From assembly GCA_963823165.1 (NCBI GenBank), contig CAWGKV010000034.1, forward strand, positions 1-64,000: 64,000 nucleotides of DNA. The letters run 5' to 3'. Shown one piece after another: positions 1-8,794 of the stretch; within the stretch, counting starts at the first letter, position 1, and the number at the start of each line of letters is the position of its first letter. The notes under the pieces were generated by a model, which was not told the origin of the DNA, ran no database searches, and saw only the letters and a list, made by a program, of their open reading frames with translations. The stretch is from Roseiarcus sp963823165 (GTDB lineage Bacteria; Pseudomonadota; Alphaproteobacteria; Rhizobiales; Beijerinckiaceae). The position numbers and the translations under genes are program-made.

Positions 1-18
1 TCGTGTGTTCTTCGCGTT

Positions 19-46
19 CTTCGTGTTGAAAAGGATAAACACGAAG
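19..46. repeat. short hairpin in the leading intergenic stretch
   Basis: Nine-base arms CTTCGTGTT (19-27) and AACACGAAG (38-46) pair perfectly around a ten-base loop. There is no T-tract, so this is not a clear terminator. The rest of 1-272 shows no convincing gene; the small reading frame across it on the minus strand is arginine-rich and looks like a shadow. Confidence 0.4.
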
Positions 47-272
47 GACGCAAAGTTTTCACTAAGGGCACAGAGGCGCACGACCCGAACTTTCGTGTGA
101 ACTGTCTTTGGCGATGGCGACTGCGCCAGGAGTGACCGTTCCGGAAGCAAGCTTCCAACCCACTCGCACGACACGGCAACTCGACATCCCGTTCAGGCGA
201 TCCGAGAAGGGGCATTGAGGGAGGCGCCCCCCTCGACGGCTTGGCTCGCAGCGGATGCTCCTTCGCCGCAGC

Positions 273-671
273 CTAGGGCGACCCGAACCGCTCCTTCGCC
301 GCCTCGCTGACTGGCGTATACATGCCCACAAGCGTCCCTTCCGGATCGCGGAACTGCGCCGCGCGGTTTCCCCAGGGCATCATTTTCGGCTCGTGTACGA
401 CCTCCAACTCATCTTTCAGCCTGGCGAACTCGGCGTCGACGTCATCGACCTTGAACTCGATGATTGCGGTGCGATTGGCGGCGGGCTCGGCGCTTCCCTC
501 CTTGAATAACGCCACCGTCTCGGCGCTCCCGATCGCAAGCGTTGCCGCGGGAGTTACGATTTCGGCGAATACAGGCGCAAGCCACTCCGCCTTTTGGCCC
601 GTCGCCTTCTCATAGAAGCTGACAAGGGCCTTGATGTCAGCAGCGATCAGACGCGTGGAGGCGAACTTCAT
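273..671 (-). CDS. VOC (glyoxalase/bleomycin-resistance fold) family protein
   Basis: A 132-residue single-domain protein of the vicinal-oxygen-chelate superfamily. It begins with the typical first beta strand and helix (ADIKALVSFYEKATG) and ends with the characteristic FRDPEGTLVGMYTP segment, which supplies the last strand and a Glu-containing metal-site region. Families of this kind include dioxygenases, isomerases and drug-binding proteins, and the substrate cannot be read from the sequence. The ATG at 671 is followed directly by the conserved N-terminal strand. The gene is divergent from the WYL regulator that starts at 775, 103 bases away, a layout common for DeoR/WYL regulators and small VOC enzymes. 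Regulation by that neighbour is an inference. Confidence 0.85.
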   Translation of the reverse strand: MKFASTRLIAADIKALVSFYEKATGQKAEWLAPVFAEIVTPAATLAIGSAETVALFKEGSAEPAANRTAIIEFKVDDVDAEFARLKDELEVVHEPKMMPWGNRAAQFRDPEGTLVGMYTPVSEAAKERFGSP

Positions 672-774
672 GGCAGACTCCTTTCGATTGGACCGCGCAA
701 GTTGCTGCGGCGCTACGAAAGCTCTTGTCGCACGGGCCTGCTGACACCATCCTGGCAGCAGGAGTCAGCATGCA

Positions 775-1470
775 ATGCGTCGCGCCGACCGATTATTCCA
801 GATCATCCAAATCCTTCGCCGATCAACTCGACCGGTGACGGCGGCCGCGTTGGCGGAGGAACTCGAAATATCGAAGCGCACGGTGTACCGCGACGTCGCC
901 GACCTGATCGGCCAGCGGGTTCCCATCGAGGGCGAGGCGGGCTTGGGTTACCTGCTCGCCTCCGATTACGACATGCCGCCTCTGATGCTGACACCCGATG
1001 AAATCGAGGCGGTGATGCTCGGAGCTCAATGGGTAGCAGGCCGTTCCGACAAGATACTTTCCAACGCGGCCCGAGATGTGGTCGCGAAGATTGCGGCCGT
1101 CGTTCCCGAACGTCTGCGCCCCTTCATCGTCGAGCCGAGCGTCGGCGCGAAACCGACGATCGGGGAGCCGGAGGAAAGGGTCGATACTTCGATGCTCAGA
1201 TCAGCGATCCGCAATGGCGTGAAACTGCGGCTGCGCTACCGGTCCGAGGCTAACGAGGAAACCGAGCGCACCGTGTGGCCGGTTATCCTGGGCTATGCCG
1301 AGACGAGCCGTTTGCTGGTCGCATGGTGCGAGCTGCGTCAAGGCTTCCGACATTTCCGCACCGACCGGATCATCGAAGCCGAGATGCTCGACGAAAGGAA
1401 CGGCCTGCGCCAAGGCGAATTACGCCGGCGCTGGCAGTTTTGGCGGGAGGCGAGCGTCCGCTCTCCTTAG
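775..1470 (+). CDS. HTH/WYL-domain transcriptional regulator (YafY type)
   Basis: A 231-residue regulator. Residues 1-60 form a DeoR-like winged helix (RADRLFQIIQILRR, then EELEISKRTVYRDVADLI). A linker rich in charged residues follows, then a WYL domain from about residue 140 (RSAIRNGVKLRLRYRS through the RLLVAWCELRQGFRHFRTDRI core). WYL domains sense small ligands or nucleic acids. The length is normal for the short YafY class without a WCX extension. It is transcribed away from the VOC gene and probably controls it. The ligand is unknown. The ATG at 775 precedes the conserved RRADRLFQII start of the family. Confidence 0.9.
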   Translation: MRRADRLFQIIQILRRSTRPVTAAALAEELEISKRTVYRDVADLIGQRVPIEGEAGLGYLLASDYDMPPLMLTPDEIEAVMLGAQWVAGRSDKILSNAARDVVAKIAAVVPERLRPFIVEPSVGAKPTIGEPEERVDTSMLRSAIRNGVKLRLRYRSEANEETERTVWPVILGYAETSRLLVAWCELRQGFRHFRTDRIIEAEMLDERNGLRQGELRRRWQFWREASVRSP

Positions 1471-1510
1471 CGCTCGCCAAAAGCTGCTCGGGCGCCGAGC
1501 CCGCGGCGAC

Positions 1511-1545
1511 CCCATTACCAAACCTTAGCCCATTACCAAACCTTA
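1511..1545. repeat. 17-bp tandem direct repeat
   Basis: CCCATTACCAAACCTTA occurs twice, at 1511-1527 and 1529-1545, separated by one base (period 18). It lies between the WYL regulator and the Bax-inhibitor gene. It could be a simple duplication or a pair of protein-binding sites; the sequence does not decide. Confidence 0.6.
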
Positions 1546-1642
1546 AAGGAACAGGCCTTGCGGGGGGACGGCTCGAAGCCATATTATGCGGGACGCGCGG
1601 GCCGGGCTTGTCCGGACCGCGCCGGATCAAGAGGTTTCATCC

Positions 1643-2410
1643 ATGTCCGACTATGACCGCTACGCCAACTCGCGCCCCGGCGCGGGATACGCGCGGCCGG
1701 GCGTCGCCGTCGATCAGGGGCTGCGCGCCTATATGATCGGCGTCTACAACTACATGACCCTCGGCCTCGGCGTGACCGGCCTCGTCGCCTATGCCGCCTT
1801 CGCCCTCGGCACTGTCCAGGTCGGCAACGGCCGCCTGGCGCTGACCGAGTTCGGTCATGCGATCTACGTCTCGCCGCTGCGCTGGCTCATCGTGCTGTCG
1901 CCGCTGGCGATCGTGTTCTGGATCTCGGCCCGCATCCAGTCGATGTCGGTCAGCACGGCCCGGAACGCCTTCCTGGCCTTCGCGGCGCTGATCGGCCTCT
2001 CCATGTCGGCGCTGCTGGTCGTCTACACGGGCGCGTCGATCGGGCGCGCGTTCTTCGCCACCGCCGCCGCCTTCGCGAGCCTCAGCCTCTACGGCTATAC
2101 GACCCAGCGAAGCCTCTCGGCGATGGGTTCGTTCATGATGATGGGCGTCGTCGGCCTGATTGTCGCGAGCCTGCTCAACCTGTTCCTGCACAGCTCCGGC
2201 CTGCAGTTCGGGATCTCGATTCTCGCGGTGGTGATCTTCGCCGGCCTGACCGCCTGGGACACCCAGTCGATCAAGGAGATGTACTACGCCGGCGACGGCT
2301 ACGAGATGGTCCAGAAGAAGTCGATTCACGGCGCGCTGCGCCTCTATCTCGACTTCATCAACATGTTCCAGGCGATTCTGATGTTGACGGGCTCGCAACG
2401 GAACCAGTGA
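1643..2410 (+). CDS. Bax inhibitor-1/YccA family membrane protein
   Basis: A 255-residue inner-membrane protein with about seven hydrophobic segments. The N-terminus is short and polar (MSDYDRYANSRPG), followed by the VDQGLRAYMIGVYNYM entry that is standard in alphaproteobacterial BI-1 proteins. The C-terminus carries the family pattern LTAWDTQSIKEMYYAGDG and GALRLYLDFINMFQAIL, with the conserved acidic residues proposed to act in pH or calcium sensing. The start was placed at the ATG at 1643; an upstream in-frame start would add a charged, non-homologous leader. It has its own intergenic region and no obvious operon partner. Its physiological role in bacteria is poorly defined. Confidence 0.93.
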   Translation: MSDYDRYANSRPGAGYARPGVAVDQGLRAYMIGVYNYMTLGLGVTGLVAYAAFALGTVQVGNGRLALTEFGHAIYVSPLRWLIVLSPLAIVFWISARIQSMSVSTARNAFLAFAALIGLSMSALLVVYTGASIGRAFFATAAAFASLSLYGYTTQRSLSAMGSFMMMGVVGLIVASLLNLFLHSSGLQFGISILAVVIFAGLTAWDTQSIKEMYYAGDGYEMVQKKSIHGALRLYLDFINMFQAILMLTGSQRNQ

Positions 2411-2589
2411 CGCATCGCTCGGTCGGTTGGCGAGCGCTCAAGAACCATGGCTTGACGGGTTGCGCGGCACTTGCGGCCCCCGACCTCTGCTCCTGCGCTC
2501 GGCTTCTTCATTCGACAAATAGCGCAGGGCGATGTTGACGTGCGCGAGCCGCGCCCTCTAGATCGCTGCCGGAACCGGATCCGGAGCGC

Positions 2590-3447
2590 ATGACCGCTGA
2601 CGAACTCGTCGCCCTGTTCGACCTTGCGCCGGCGGGCGACGACCGGTTCGTCGGCCATTCGGCGCTGAACGGCTGGAAGCGGGTGTTCGGCGGGCAAGTC
2701 CTGGCCCAGGCGCTGGTCGCGGCGGAGCGCACCGTCGCCGGCCGGGAGCCCCATTCCCTGCACGCATATTTCCTGCTTGGCGGCGATCCGCATGAGCCGA
2801 TCCTGTTCGAGGTCGAGCGGCTGAGAGACGGCCGCAGCTTCACGACCCGGCGCGTCGTCGCCCGCCAGAGGGGCGAGGCCATCTTTGCGATGGTGGCCTC
2901 TTTTCACGAGCAGGAGCCCGGCTTCGACCATGCCGCTCCGCCTCCCGACGCGCCTCCGCCGGAGGCCTGCCCGGAGCCGCGCCAGGTTCTCGAAATCCTC
3001 GAGGGCCCGACGCGCTATCGCATGAAGGGGATGCTGGACACGACCTGGCCGATCGACTTCAGGCCGACCGACCTGACCCGGTATTTGCCGGGAGTCGCGA
3101 GAAAACCGGGCAACGTCGTGTGGACGCGAATCGGCGAGCCGCTGCCGGCCGATCCGGCCATCCACCGAGCAGCGCTTCTCTACCTGTCGGACATGACGCT
3201 GTTGGACGCGGCGCTCGGCGCGCACGGAATGTCGGTCTACGACCACCGCATCCAGATCGCGAGCCTCGACCATGCGCTGTGGTTCCACCGGCCGGCCCGC
3301 GCGGACGAATGGCTCCTCTACGTCCAGGACAGCCCCAACGCGGTCGCCGCGACGGCCCTGGTCCGGGGACTCCTTTACACCCGAGAGGGCGTATTGGTCG
3401 CCAGCGTCGCCCAGGAAGGCCTGATGCGCCGACGCCGCGACGTCTGA
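2590..3447 (+). CDS. tesB: acyl-CoA thioesterase II (TesB)
   Basis: A 285-residue double-hotdog thioesterase that hydrolyses medium- and long-chain acyl-CoA to free acid and CoA. The first hotdog includes NGWKRVFGGQVLAQAL and HSLHAYFLLGGDP. The second contains LYLSDMTLLDAALGAHG, with the Asp of the TesB catalytic triad, SLDHALWFHRP, and VAQEGLMR with the triad Gln. Length and motif order match E. coli TesB (286 residues). The region between 2411 and 2589 contains no other gene. It appears to be a single-gene unit ahead of glnK. Confidence 0.95.
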   Translation: MTADELVALFDLAPAGDDRFVGHSALNGWKRVFGGQVLAQALVAAERTVAGREPHSLHAYFLLGGDPHEPILFEVERLRDGRSFTTRRVVARQRGEAIFAMVASFHEQEPGFDHAAPPPDAPPPEACPEPRQVLEILEGPTRYRMKGMLDTTWPIDFRPTDLTRYLPGVARKPGNVVWTRIGEPLPADPAIHRAALLYLSDMTLLDAALGAHGMSVYDHRIQIASLDHALWFHRPARADEWLLYVQDSPNAVAATALVRGLLYTREGVLVASVAQEGLMRRRRDV

Positions 3448-3613
3448 GCGGACACGACCGACAGGCCAAGCGGTGCGGCGCCCCGCGCTGCATATTGCTT
3501 AGGCGCCCATTTCCTAATCAATCCTTCCAGGCTCGAAGCGCGCCCAGCAGGCTCGGCCTTCGCCTCGAGCGAAAACCGCGCATTTTCAGGAATGTGCTGG
3601 GTTTTGTCGGGCA

Positions 3614-3629
3614 TGGCACGCCCCTTGTA
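3614..3629 (+). promoter_or_regulatory. candidate sigma-54 promoter of glnK-amtB
   Basis: TGGCACGCCCCTTGTA resembles the -24/-12 consensus TGGCACG-N4-TTGCA, with GG at 3615-3616 and GT ten bases later instead of the usual GC. It lies about 100 bases before glnK, a gene pair that is controlled by NtrC and RpoN in many proteobacteria. No clear NtrC enhancer palindrome was seen in 3448-3613. Confidence 0.5.
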
Positions 3630-3726
3630 AGGCGGCTGAAGGCGGAGCGTCGCTGCGTTCCGACTTCACCGCAGACGGCGGCTTGGTCTCGTAGCGCCCA
3701 GGCCGCGTCGAATTGGGGCGAGGCCA

Positions 3727-4065
3727 ATGAAAATTGTCATGGCGATCATCAAGCCGTTCAAGCTCGAGGAGGTGCGCGACGCGCTCACCGCCATCGGGGT
3801 GCACGGGCTCACGGTAACAGAAGTCAAAGGGTACGGCCGGCAGAAGGGACATACGGAGATCTATCGCGGCGCGGAATACGCGGTGAGTTTCCTGCCCAAG
3901 CTCAAGATCGAGGTCGCGGTCAACGCCGATGTCGCCGACAAGGTGGTCGAGGCGATCATGGCGGCCGCGCGGACCGGCCAGATCGGCGACGGCAAGATCT
4001 TCGTCTACAGCCTCGACTCGGCGGTGCGTATCCGTACGGGCGAGAAGGACATAGACGCGCTCTAA
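3727..4065 (+). CDS. glnK: P-II nitrogen regulatory protein GlnK
   Basis: A 112-residue PII signal protein, the standard length. Residues 1-12 form the first beta strand (MKIVMAIIKPFK). The T-loop contains GAEY with Tyr51, the residue uridylylated by GlnD in proteobacteria. The GKIFVYSLDSAVRIRTGEKD segment forms the B/C-loop and nucleotide-binding end. PII proteins sense ATP/ADP and 2-oxoglutarate; GlnK docks on AmtB to block ammonium transport when nitrogen is plentiful. It lies 38 bases before amtB, the classic pairing, behind a sigma-54-like promoter, so expression under nitrogen limitation is expected. Confidence 0.97.
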   Translation: MKIVMAIIKPFKLEEVRDALTAIGVHGLTVTEVKGYGRQKGHTEIYRGAEYAVSFLPKLKIEVAVNADVADKVVEAIMAAARTGQIGDGKIFVYSLDSAVRIRTGEKDIDAL

Positions 4066-4103
4066 AGACGCGCCCTTCCCATTCCAATCGGAGTTTTTCG
4101 ACA

Positions 4104-5609
4104 ATGAAACTGAAAAGACTGATTTCCCGCCTTGGTCCGGCGTTGGCGATAGCCGCCCTCGTCGGCTTCGCGGCGCCGGCGGCGACTTACGCCCAGACGA
4201 CGGCCCCAGCTCCCGCCGCGGCGGCCCCGGCTGCGCCAGCCGCGCCCGCCGCGGCGGCAAAGCCCGCCCCACCGCCGACCCCCGCCTGCGCGGGCGCTGT
4301 CGCCGCCGTGCCCGAGACCGATAAATACGCCGCCGTCCCCGCCGTTCCGGCGGTTCTGACGAACTGCACGCCGAGCAGCGGCGACACGGCCTGGATGCTG
4401 ACCTCTGTGGCGCTCGTGCTGATGATGACGATCCCGGGCCTCGGGCTCTTCTACGGCGGCATGGTCCGCAAGAAGAACGTCGGCGACACGGTCATGACCA
4501 GCTTCGCCGTGACCTGCCTGGTGACCGTGGTGTACGCCCTCATCACCTATTCGCTGTCGTTCACGGGCGGCACGCCGTTCATCGGGGGCTTAAGCCGCGC
4601 GTTCCTGCAGGGCATCCTCAGCGACGTCAACAACGGCGGCATCGGCAATCCGAATTCGCTCGCCCCGACGATCCCCGAGACCGTCTACATGTGCTTCCAG
4701 ATGACCTTCGCGATCATCACGCCCGCCCTCATCGCCGGCGCCTTCGCGGAGCGCATGAAGTTCTCGGCCATGCTGTGGTTCATGGGCCTGTGGGCGATCT
4801 TCGTCTACGCCCCGGTCGCCCATTGGCTGTGGGGGCCCGACGGGATCTTCAACTCGGCCAACCCCGACGCCTGGGTCAAGGTTCTCGACTTCGCCGGCGG
4901 AACGGTGGTGCATATCGACGCGGGCGTCGCCGGCCTCGTCGCCGCGATCATGGTCGGCAAGCGGCGCGACACCGGCCCTGGCCACAACATGGTCCTGACC
5001 TTCATCGGCGCGGCGCTGCTGTGGGTCGGCTGGTTCGGCTTCAACGCGGGCTCCGCGGTGAGCGCGGGCGTGCAGGCCGGCATGGCGATGACCGTCACCC
5101 AGATCGCGACCGCCGTCGCGGCCCTGACCTGGATGTTCGTCGAGTGGATCCACCACGGCAAGCCGACGGTCATCGGCATCGCCTCCGGCGCGGTCGCGGG
5201 CCTCGTCGCCATCACGCCCGCCTCCGGATTCGTCGGCCCGATCGGCGCCATGGCGATCGGCGTCGCCTGCGGCGTCGGCTGCTACTGGGGAGCGACCGGC
5301 CTCAAGCACATGTTCGGCTACGACGACGCGCTCGACTGCTTCGGCGTCCACGGCGTCGGCGGCGCGATCGGCGCGCTCCTGACCGGCGTGTTCGCGATCC
5401 AGGAATACGGCGGCACCGCCGGCCTCATCGAGGGCAACCCCGGCCAGGTCGTCAACCAGTGCATCGGCATAATCACGGTCGTCGCCTACGACGCGATCGC
5501 CACCGTGATCATCCTCGGCGTCATCAAGGCGGTGATCGGCCTGCGCGTCTCGGACGAGGTCGAGCGCGACGGTCTCGACTACGCCCTGCACGGCGAGGTC
5601 GTTCAATAA
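4104..5609 (+). CDS. amtB: ammonium transporter AmtB
   Basis: A 501-residue Amt/Rh transporter. Residues 1-31 form a signal peptide ending near AATYAQ. About 55 residues of Ala/Pro-rich sequence follow before the first membrane span (DTAWMLTSVALVLMM), longer than the E. coli protein has. Eleven spans follow. The pore His pair is visible in GTVVHIDAGVAGLVAA and CFGVHGVGGAIGALLTG, and the GLFYGGMVRKKN segment is characteristic. It conducts ammonium into the cell and is gated by GlnK. The ATG at 4104 opens a good signal sequence; a longer upstream frame would overlap glnK and is rejected. A strong terminator follows at 5676. Confidence 0.96.
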   Translation: MKLKRLISRLGPALAIAALVGFAAPAATYAQTTAPAPAAAAPAAPAAPAAAAKPAPPPTPACAGAVAAVPETDKYAAVPAVPAVLTNCTPSSGDTAWMLTSVALVLMMTIPGLGLFYGGMVRKKNVGDTVMTSFAVTCLVTVVYALITYSLSFTGGTPFIGGLSRAFLQGILSDVNNGGIGNPNSLAPTIPETVYMCFQMTFAIITPALIAGAFAERMKFSAMLWFMGLWAIFVYAPVAHWLWGPDGIFNSANPDAWVKVLDFAGGTVVHIDAGVAGLVAAIMVGKRRDTGPGHNMVLTFIGAALLWVGWFGFNAGSAVSAGVQAGMAMTVTQIATAVAALTWMFVEWIHHGKPTVIGIASGAVAGLVAITPASGFVGPIGAMAIGVACGVGCYWGATGLKHMFGYDDALDCFGVHGVGGAIGALLTGVFAIQEYGGTAGLIEGNPGQVVNQCIGIITVVAYDAIATVIILGVIKAVIGLRVSDEVERDGLDYALHGEVVQ

Positions 5610-5675
5610 GCTCGTTCCGGCGGCCGCCCGCCGCCGGGCCTTCGTTTCCTCCCGCGGTCTCCTCCCCGCGGCCTT

Positions 5676-5702
5676 GGACGCCCTTCGGGGCGTCCTTTTT
5701 TT
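5676..5702 (+). terminator. rho-independent terminator after amtB
   Basis: The stem GGACGCCC/GGGCGTCC closes on a TTCG tetraloop and is followed by seven T residues. It is a textbook intrinsic terminator 66 bases after the amtB stop, and separates glnK-amtB from ftsK. Confidence 0.93.
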
Positions 5703-5801
5703 CGGGGTCCCTTATGGTTAGGCGCGCATTAACTCGGCCTGCATAGGTTCGGGCGGCGCGGCGCGCTAGGACGCGGCGCGCCAGCGGGCGGGTCTCTCCC
5801 C

Positions 5802-8327
5802 ATGCGTACGACGACGTTCTCGGTATTCGATTATCTGCCGGCGACGGTGCGGGAGTTCCCGAAGCGCCGGGCGGCCGAAATCGCCGGCCTCGCCACGCTC
5901 GGGGGCGTCATCGGTTTCGGGCTTGCGCTGCTCACCTGGTCGGTCGCCGATCCGAGCCTGAACCACGCGACGAACGCGCCGGTCCACAACCTGATGGGCG
6001 CGCCGGGCGCGATCGTCGCCGACATCGCCATGCAACTGCTCGGCCTCGCCTGCATCGCGGCGCTCCCGCCGCCCGCTTTCTGGGGCTGGAGGCTTCTGAC
6101 CGAGCGGCGGCTCGACGGACTGCGCCTGAAGGCGGGACTCTATTTCGCCGGTGTGGCGGCGACGGCGGCGGTCGCCTCGCTCCTTCCGGCGCCGGGCAGC
6201 TGGCCGCTGCCGAGCGGTCTCGGCGGCCTCGTCGGCGACGCCCTGCTCGCCCTGCCGCGCCGGCTGCTCGCTGGCTCGAGCTGGGGCATCGCGGCGACCG
6301 GCGCGGCCTCGGCGGCAATCGCCATTCTCGCCCTGACTGGAGCCTCCGGCGTCGGCTTCGGCCGCCGTCCGCGCGCGGAGGACGCCGCCGGGAAGAACGC
6401 CAGGAACCTCCGCGGCGAGGCGCGCTTCGACGAGGCCGAGGGGGAGGACGAGCCCGGCTTCGCCATGGTTGCGATCGGCGCCGCCATCCATGCGATGCTG
6501 ACGGTGAAGGCGACGTTGCGGCGGGCGTTGCGCCGCCGCCCGAAATCGGCCAGGGCCGCGGCCGCCCGGGTGGATGCGGCGCCGGCCGGAGCGCGCGCCC
6601 CATGGCTCGATCTCAAGGCCGACGACGACGGGCTGACCGACCCGAGCGCTTACGCGCCGCGCGGCGCAGCGGCGCAGCCCGCCGCGGCCCCGGCCGCCTC
6701 CCGCGTCGCAGCAGCGGCCGGCCCGCTCAAGCCCGGACCTCGCGCCGCGGCCGACGCGCAAATGAAGTTCGCCTTCTCGCCGCGCGGCGAATGGACGGCG
6801 CCGCCGCTCGCGATGCTGACCGAACCGAAGAAGGCGGCGGGCAAGATCTCCTCCGACGCGCTCGAGCAGAACGCGCGGTTGCTCGAGGGCGTGCTCGACG
6901 ATTTCGGCGTCAAGGGCGAGATCATGAATGTCCGGCCCGGCCCGGTCGTCACCCTCTACGAGCTCGAGCCCGCGCCCGGCATCAAGTCCTCGCGCGTGAT
7001 CGGCCTCGCCGACGACATCGCCCGCTCGATGTCGGCGGTCTCCGCCCGCGTCGCCGTGGTGCAGGGCCGCAACGCGATCGGCATCGAGCTGCCGAACCAG
7101 CGCCGCGAGCTCGTCTATCTCCGCGAACTGCTGGCGAGCGAGGACTTCGAGAAGACGAAGCACCGTCTGGCCATCGCGCTCGGCAAGACGATCGGCGGCG
7201 AGCCGGTGATCGTCGACCTCGCCCGCATGCCGCATCTCCTGGTCGCCGGCACCACCGGCTCGGGCAAGTCGGTGGCGATCAACACCATGATCCTCTCCCT
7301 CGTCTACCGCATGAAGCCCGAGAAGTGCCGGCTCATCATGGTCGATCCGAAGATGCTCGAGCTCTCGGCCTACGACGGCATCCCGCATCTGCTGACCCCC
7401 GTCGTCACCGACCCGAAGAAGGCGGTCGCCGCCCTCAAATGGGCGGTGCGCGAGATGGAGGACCGCTACCGGAAGATGTCGAAGGTCGGCGTGCGCAACA
7501 TCGACGGGTTCAACGCCCGCGTCGCCGAGGCCCGCGCCAAGGGCGAGACCCTGACCCGCACCGTCCAGACCGGCTTCGACCGCGAGACCGGCGAGGCGAT
7601 CTACGAGCACGAGGAGCTGGCGCTCGAGGAGCTGCCCTATATCGTCGTCCTGGTCGACGAGATGGCGGATCTGATGATGGTCGCCGGCAAGGACATCGAG
7701 GGGGCGATCCAGCGCCTCGCCCAGATGGCGCGGGCCGCCGGCATCCACCTCATCATGGCGACCCAGCGACCCTCGGTCGACGTGATCACCGGCACGATCA
7801 AGGCCAACTTCCCGACCCGGGTCTCCTTCCAGGTGACGAGCAAGATCGACAGCCGCACCATCCTCGGCGAACAGGGGGCCGAGCAGCTGCTCGGCCAGGG
7901 AGACATGCTCTACATGGCCGGCGGCGGGCGCATCTCGCGCGTGCACGGGCCGTTCGTCTCGGACGACGAGGTCGAGAAGGTCGTGGCCCACTTGAAGAAA
8001 CAGGGCCAGCCAGAATATCTGCACGCCATCCTCGAGGAGGAGGAGCCCGCCGAGTCCGACGACCCGCCGCCCTCGCCCGGCTCGATGGACGCCGAGGAAT
8101 CGGCCGACTATTACGACCGCGCGGTCAACATCGTGCTGCGCGACCGCAAGGTGTCGACGAGCTACATCCAGCGCCGCCTGTCGGTCGGCTACAACAAGGC
8201 GGCCTCCCTCGTCGAGCGGATGGAGAAGGAGGGCGTCGTCAGCCCGCCGAACCATTCCGGCAAGCGCGAGATTCTCATCGGCGCCGGCGCCGAGCGCGGC
8301 GCGTTCGAGGACGCCGAGGAGGACTGA
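5802..8327 (+). CDS. ftsK: DNA translocase FtsK
   Basis: An 841-residue FtsK/SpoIIIE translocase that pumps DNA at the septum and aids XerCD dimer resolution. The N-terminal 180 residues hold about four membrane segments. A low-complexity Ala/Pro/Arg linker runs to about residue 320. The motor domain follows, with Walker A AGTTGSGKS at about 482-490 and Walker B YIVVLVDEMADLMM near 610. The C-terminal gamma winged helix (STSYIQRRLSVGYNKAASLVERME) reads KOPS sequences. The length is typical for Alphaproteobacteria. Long frames on the opposite strand across this gene are shadows of its codon bias. It is a single-gene unit. Confidence 0.96.
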   Translation: MRTTTFSVFDYLPATVREFPKRRAAEIAGLATLGGVIGFGLALLTWSVADPSLNHATNAPVHNLMGAPGAIVADIAMQLLGLACIAALPPPAFWGWRLLTERRLDGLRLKAGLYFAGVAATAAVASLLPAPGSWPLPSGLGGLVGDALLALPRRLLAGSSWGIAATGAASAAIAILALTGASGVGFGRRPRAEDAAGKNARNLRGEARFDEAEGEDEPGFAMVAIGAAIHAMLTVKATLRRALRRRPKSARAAAARVDAAPAGARAPWLDLKADDDGLTDPSAYAPRGAAAQPAAAPAASRVAAAAGPLKPGPRAAADAQMKFAFSPRGEWTAPPLAMLTEPKKAAGKISSDALEQNARLLEGVLDDFGVKGEIMNVRPGPVVTLYELEPAPGIKSSRVIGLADDIARSMSAVSARVAVVQGRNAIGIELPNQRRELVYLRELLASEDFEKTKHRLAIALGKTIGGEPVIVDLARMPHLLVAGTTGSGKSVAINTMILSLVYRMKPEKCRLIMVDPKMLELSAYDGIPHLLTPVVTDPKKAVAALKWAVREMEDRYRKMSKVGVRNIDGFNARVAEARAKGETLTRTVQTGFDRETGEAIYEHEELALEELPYIVVLVDEMADLMMVAGKDIEGAIQRLAQMARAAGIHLIMATQRPSVDVITGTIKANFPTRVSFQVTSKIDSRTILGEQGAEQLLGQGDMLYMAGGGRISRVHGPFVSDDEVEKVVAHLKKQGQPEYLHAILEEEEPAESDDPPPSPGSMDAEESADYYDRAVNIVLRDRKVSTSYIQRRLSVGYNKAASLVERMEKEGVVSPPNHSGKREILIGAGAERGAFEDAEED

Positions 8328-8794
8328 GGCTCCGGGGCGACCCGGTTTGTCCGCGACCCTGTGTTCTTAATGGCTTGAGTGCGCTTTTCTGTCGCTGCGG
8401 AACTCCCAGTCCGCGGTCGGTTTCGCGCATGCCCCCTCCACCACGCTTGCGCGTGGTCCCCCTCCCCCGTTCCGCTAGCGCTTCACAGGGGAGGATAGGG
8501 CCGGCGCCGGGGCGCGCTCCTTCCCTGCGCAGCGCTGGCGGCGAGGTCATCCGCCGCTGACTGCGTCGTCCAGGCGTCGGCGCGCATCGGCGTCGGACCT
8601 GCCATAGTGGGTCGCGGGCCGCTCGGGCCATACCATTTCCGGGCGCAAATCCAATCTTTTCAGTCGTTTGCGGCGGGATTTCCGGCCGACATGCGATCGT
8701 CTTGACGACACGCCCGCCACGACGAAAGCGATCGTCACGCCAATCTACTGATATCTAGTGTTGTATAGCGGGCGGCCGGGTCGGCGAGCGCGTC
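8328..8794. repeat. intergenic region with a GC-rich dispersed-type palindrome
   Basis: This 467-base gap has no convincing gene. Positions about 8428-8540 contain CACCACGCTTGCGCGTGGT (a perfect hairpin), then CCCCCTCCCCCGTT and the partly complementary ACAGGGGAGGAT, then another GC-rich arm around GCGCTCCTTCCCTGCGCAGCGC. This looks like the mobile intergenic palindromes common between alphaproteobacterial genes. I cannot confirm copy number outside the window. The last 230 bases show nothing recognisable. Confidence 0.5.

Noticed and set aside
5766..8255. Very long open frame on the minus strand opposite ftsK
   Set aside because: It mirrors the codon bias of ftsK, is rich in Arg, Ala and His-Asp repeats and has no recognisable domain, whereas the plus-strand frame has all FtsK motifs.
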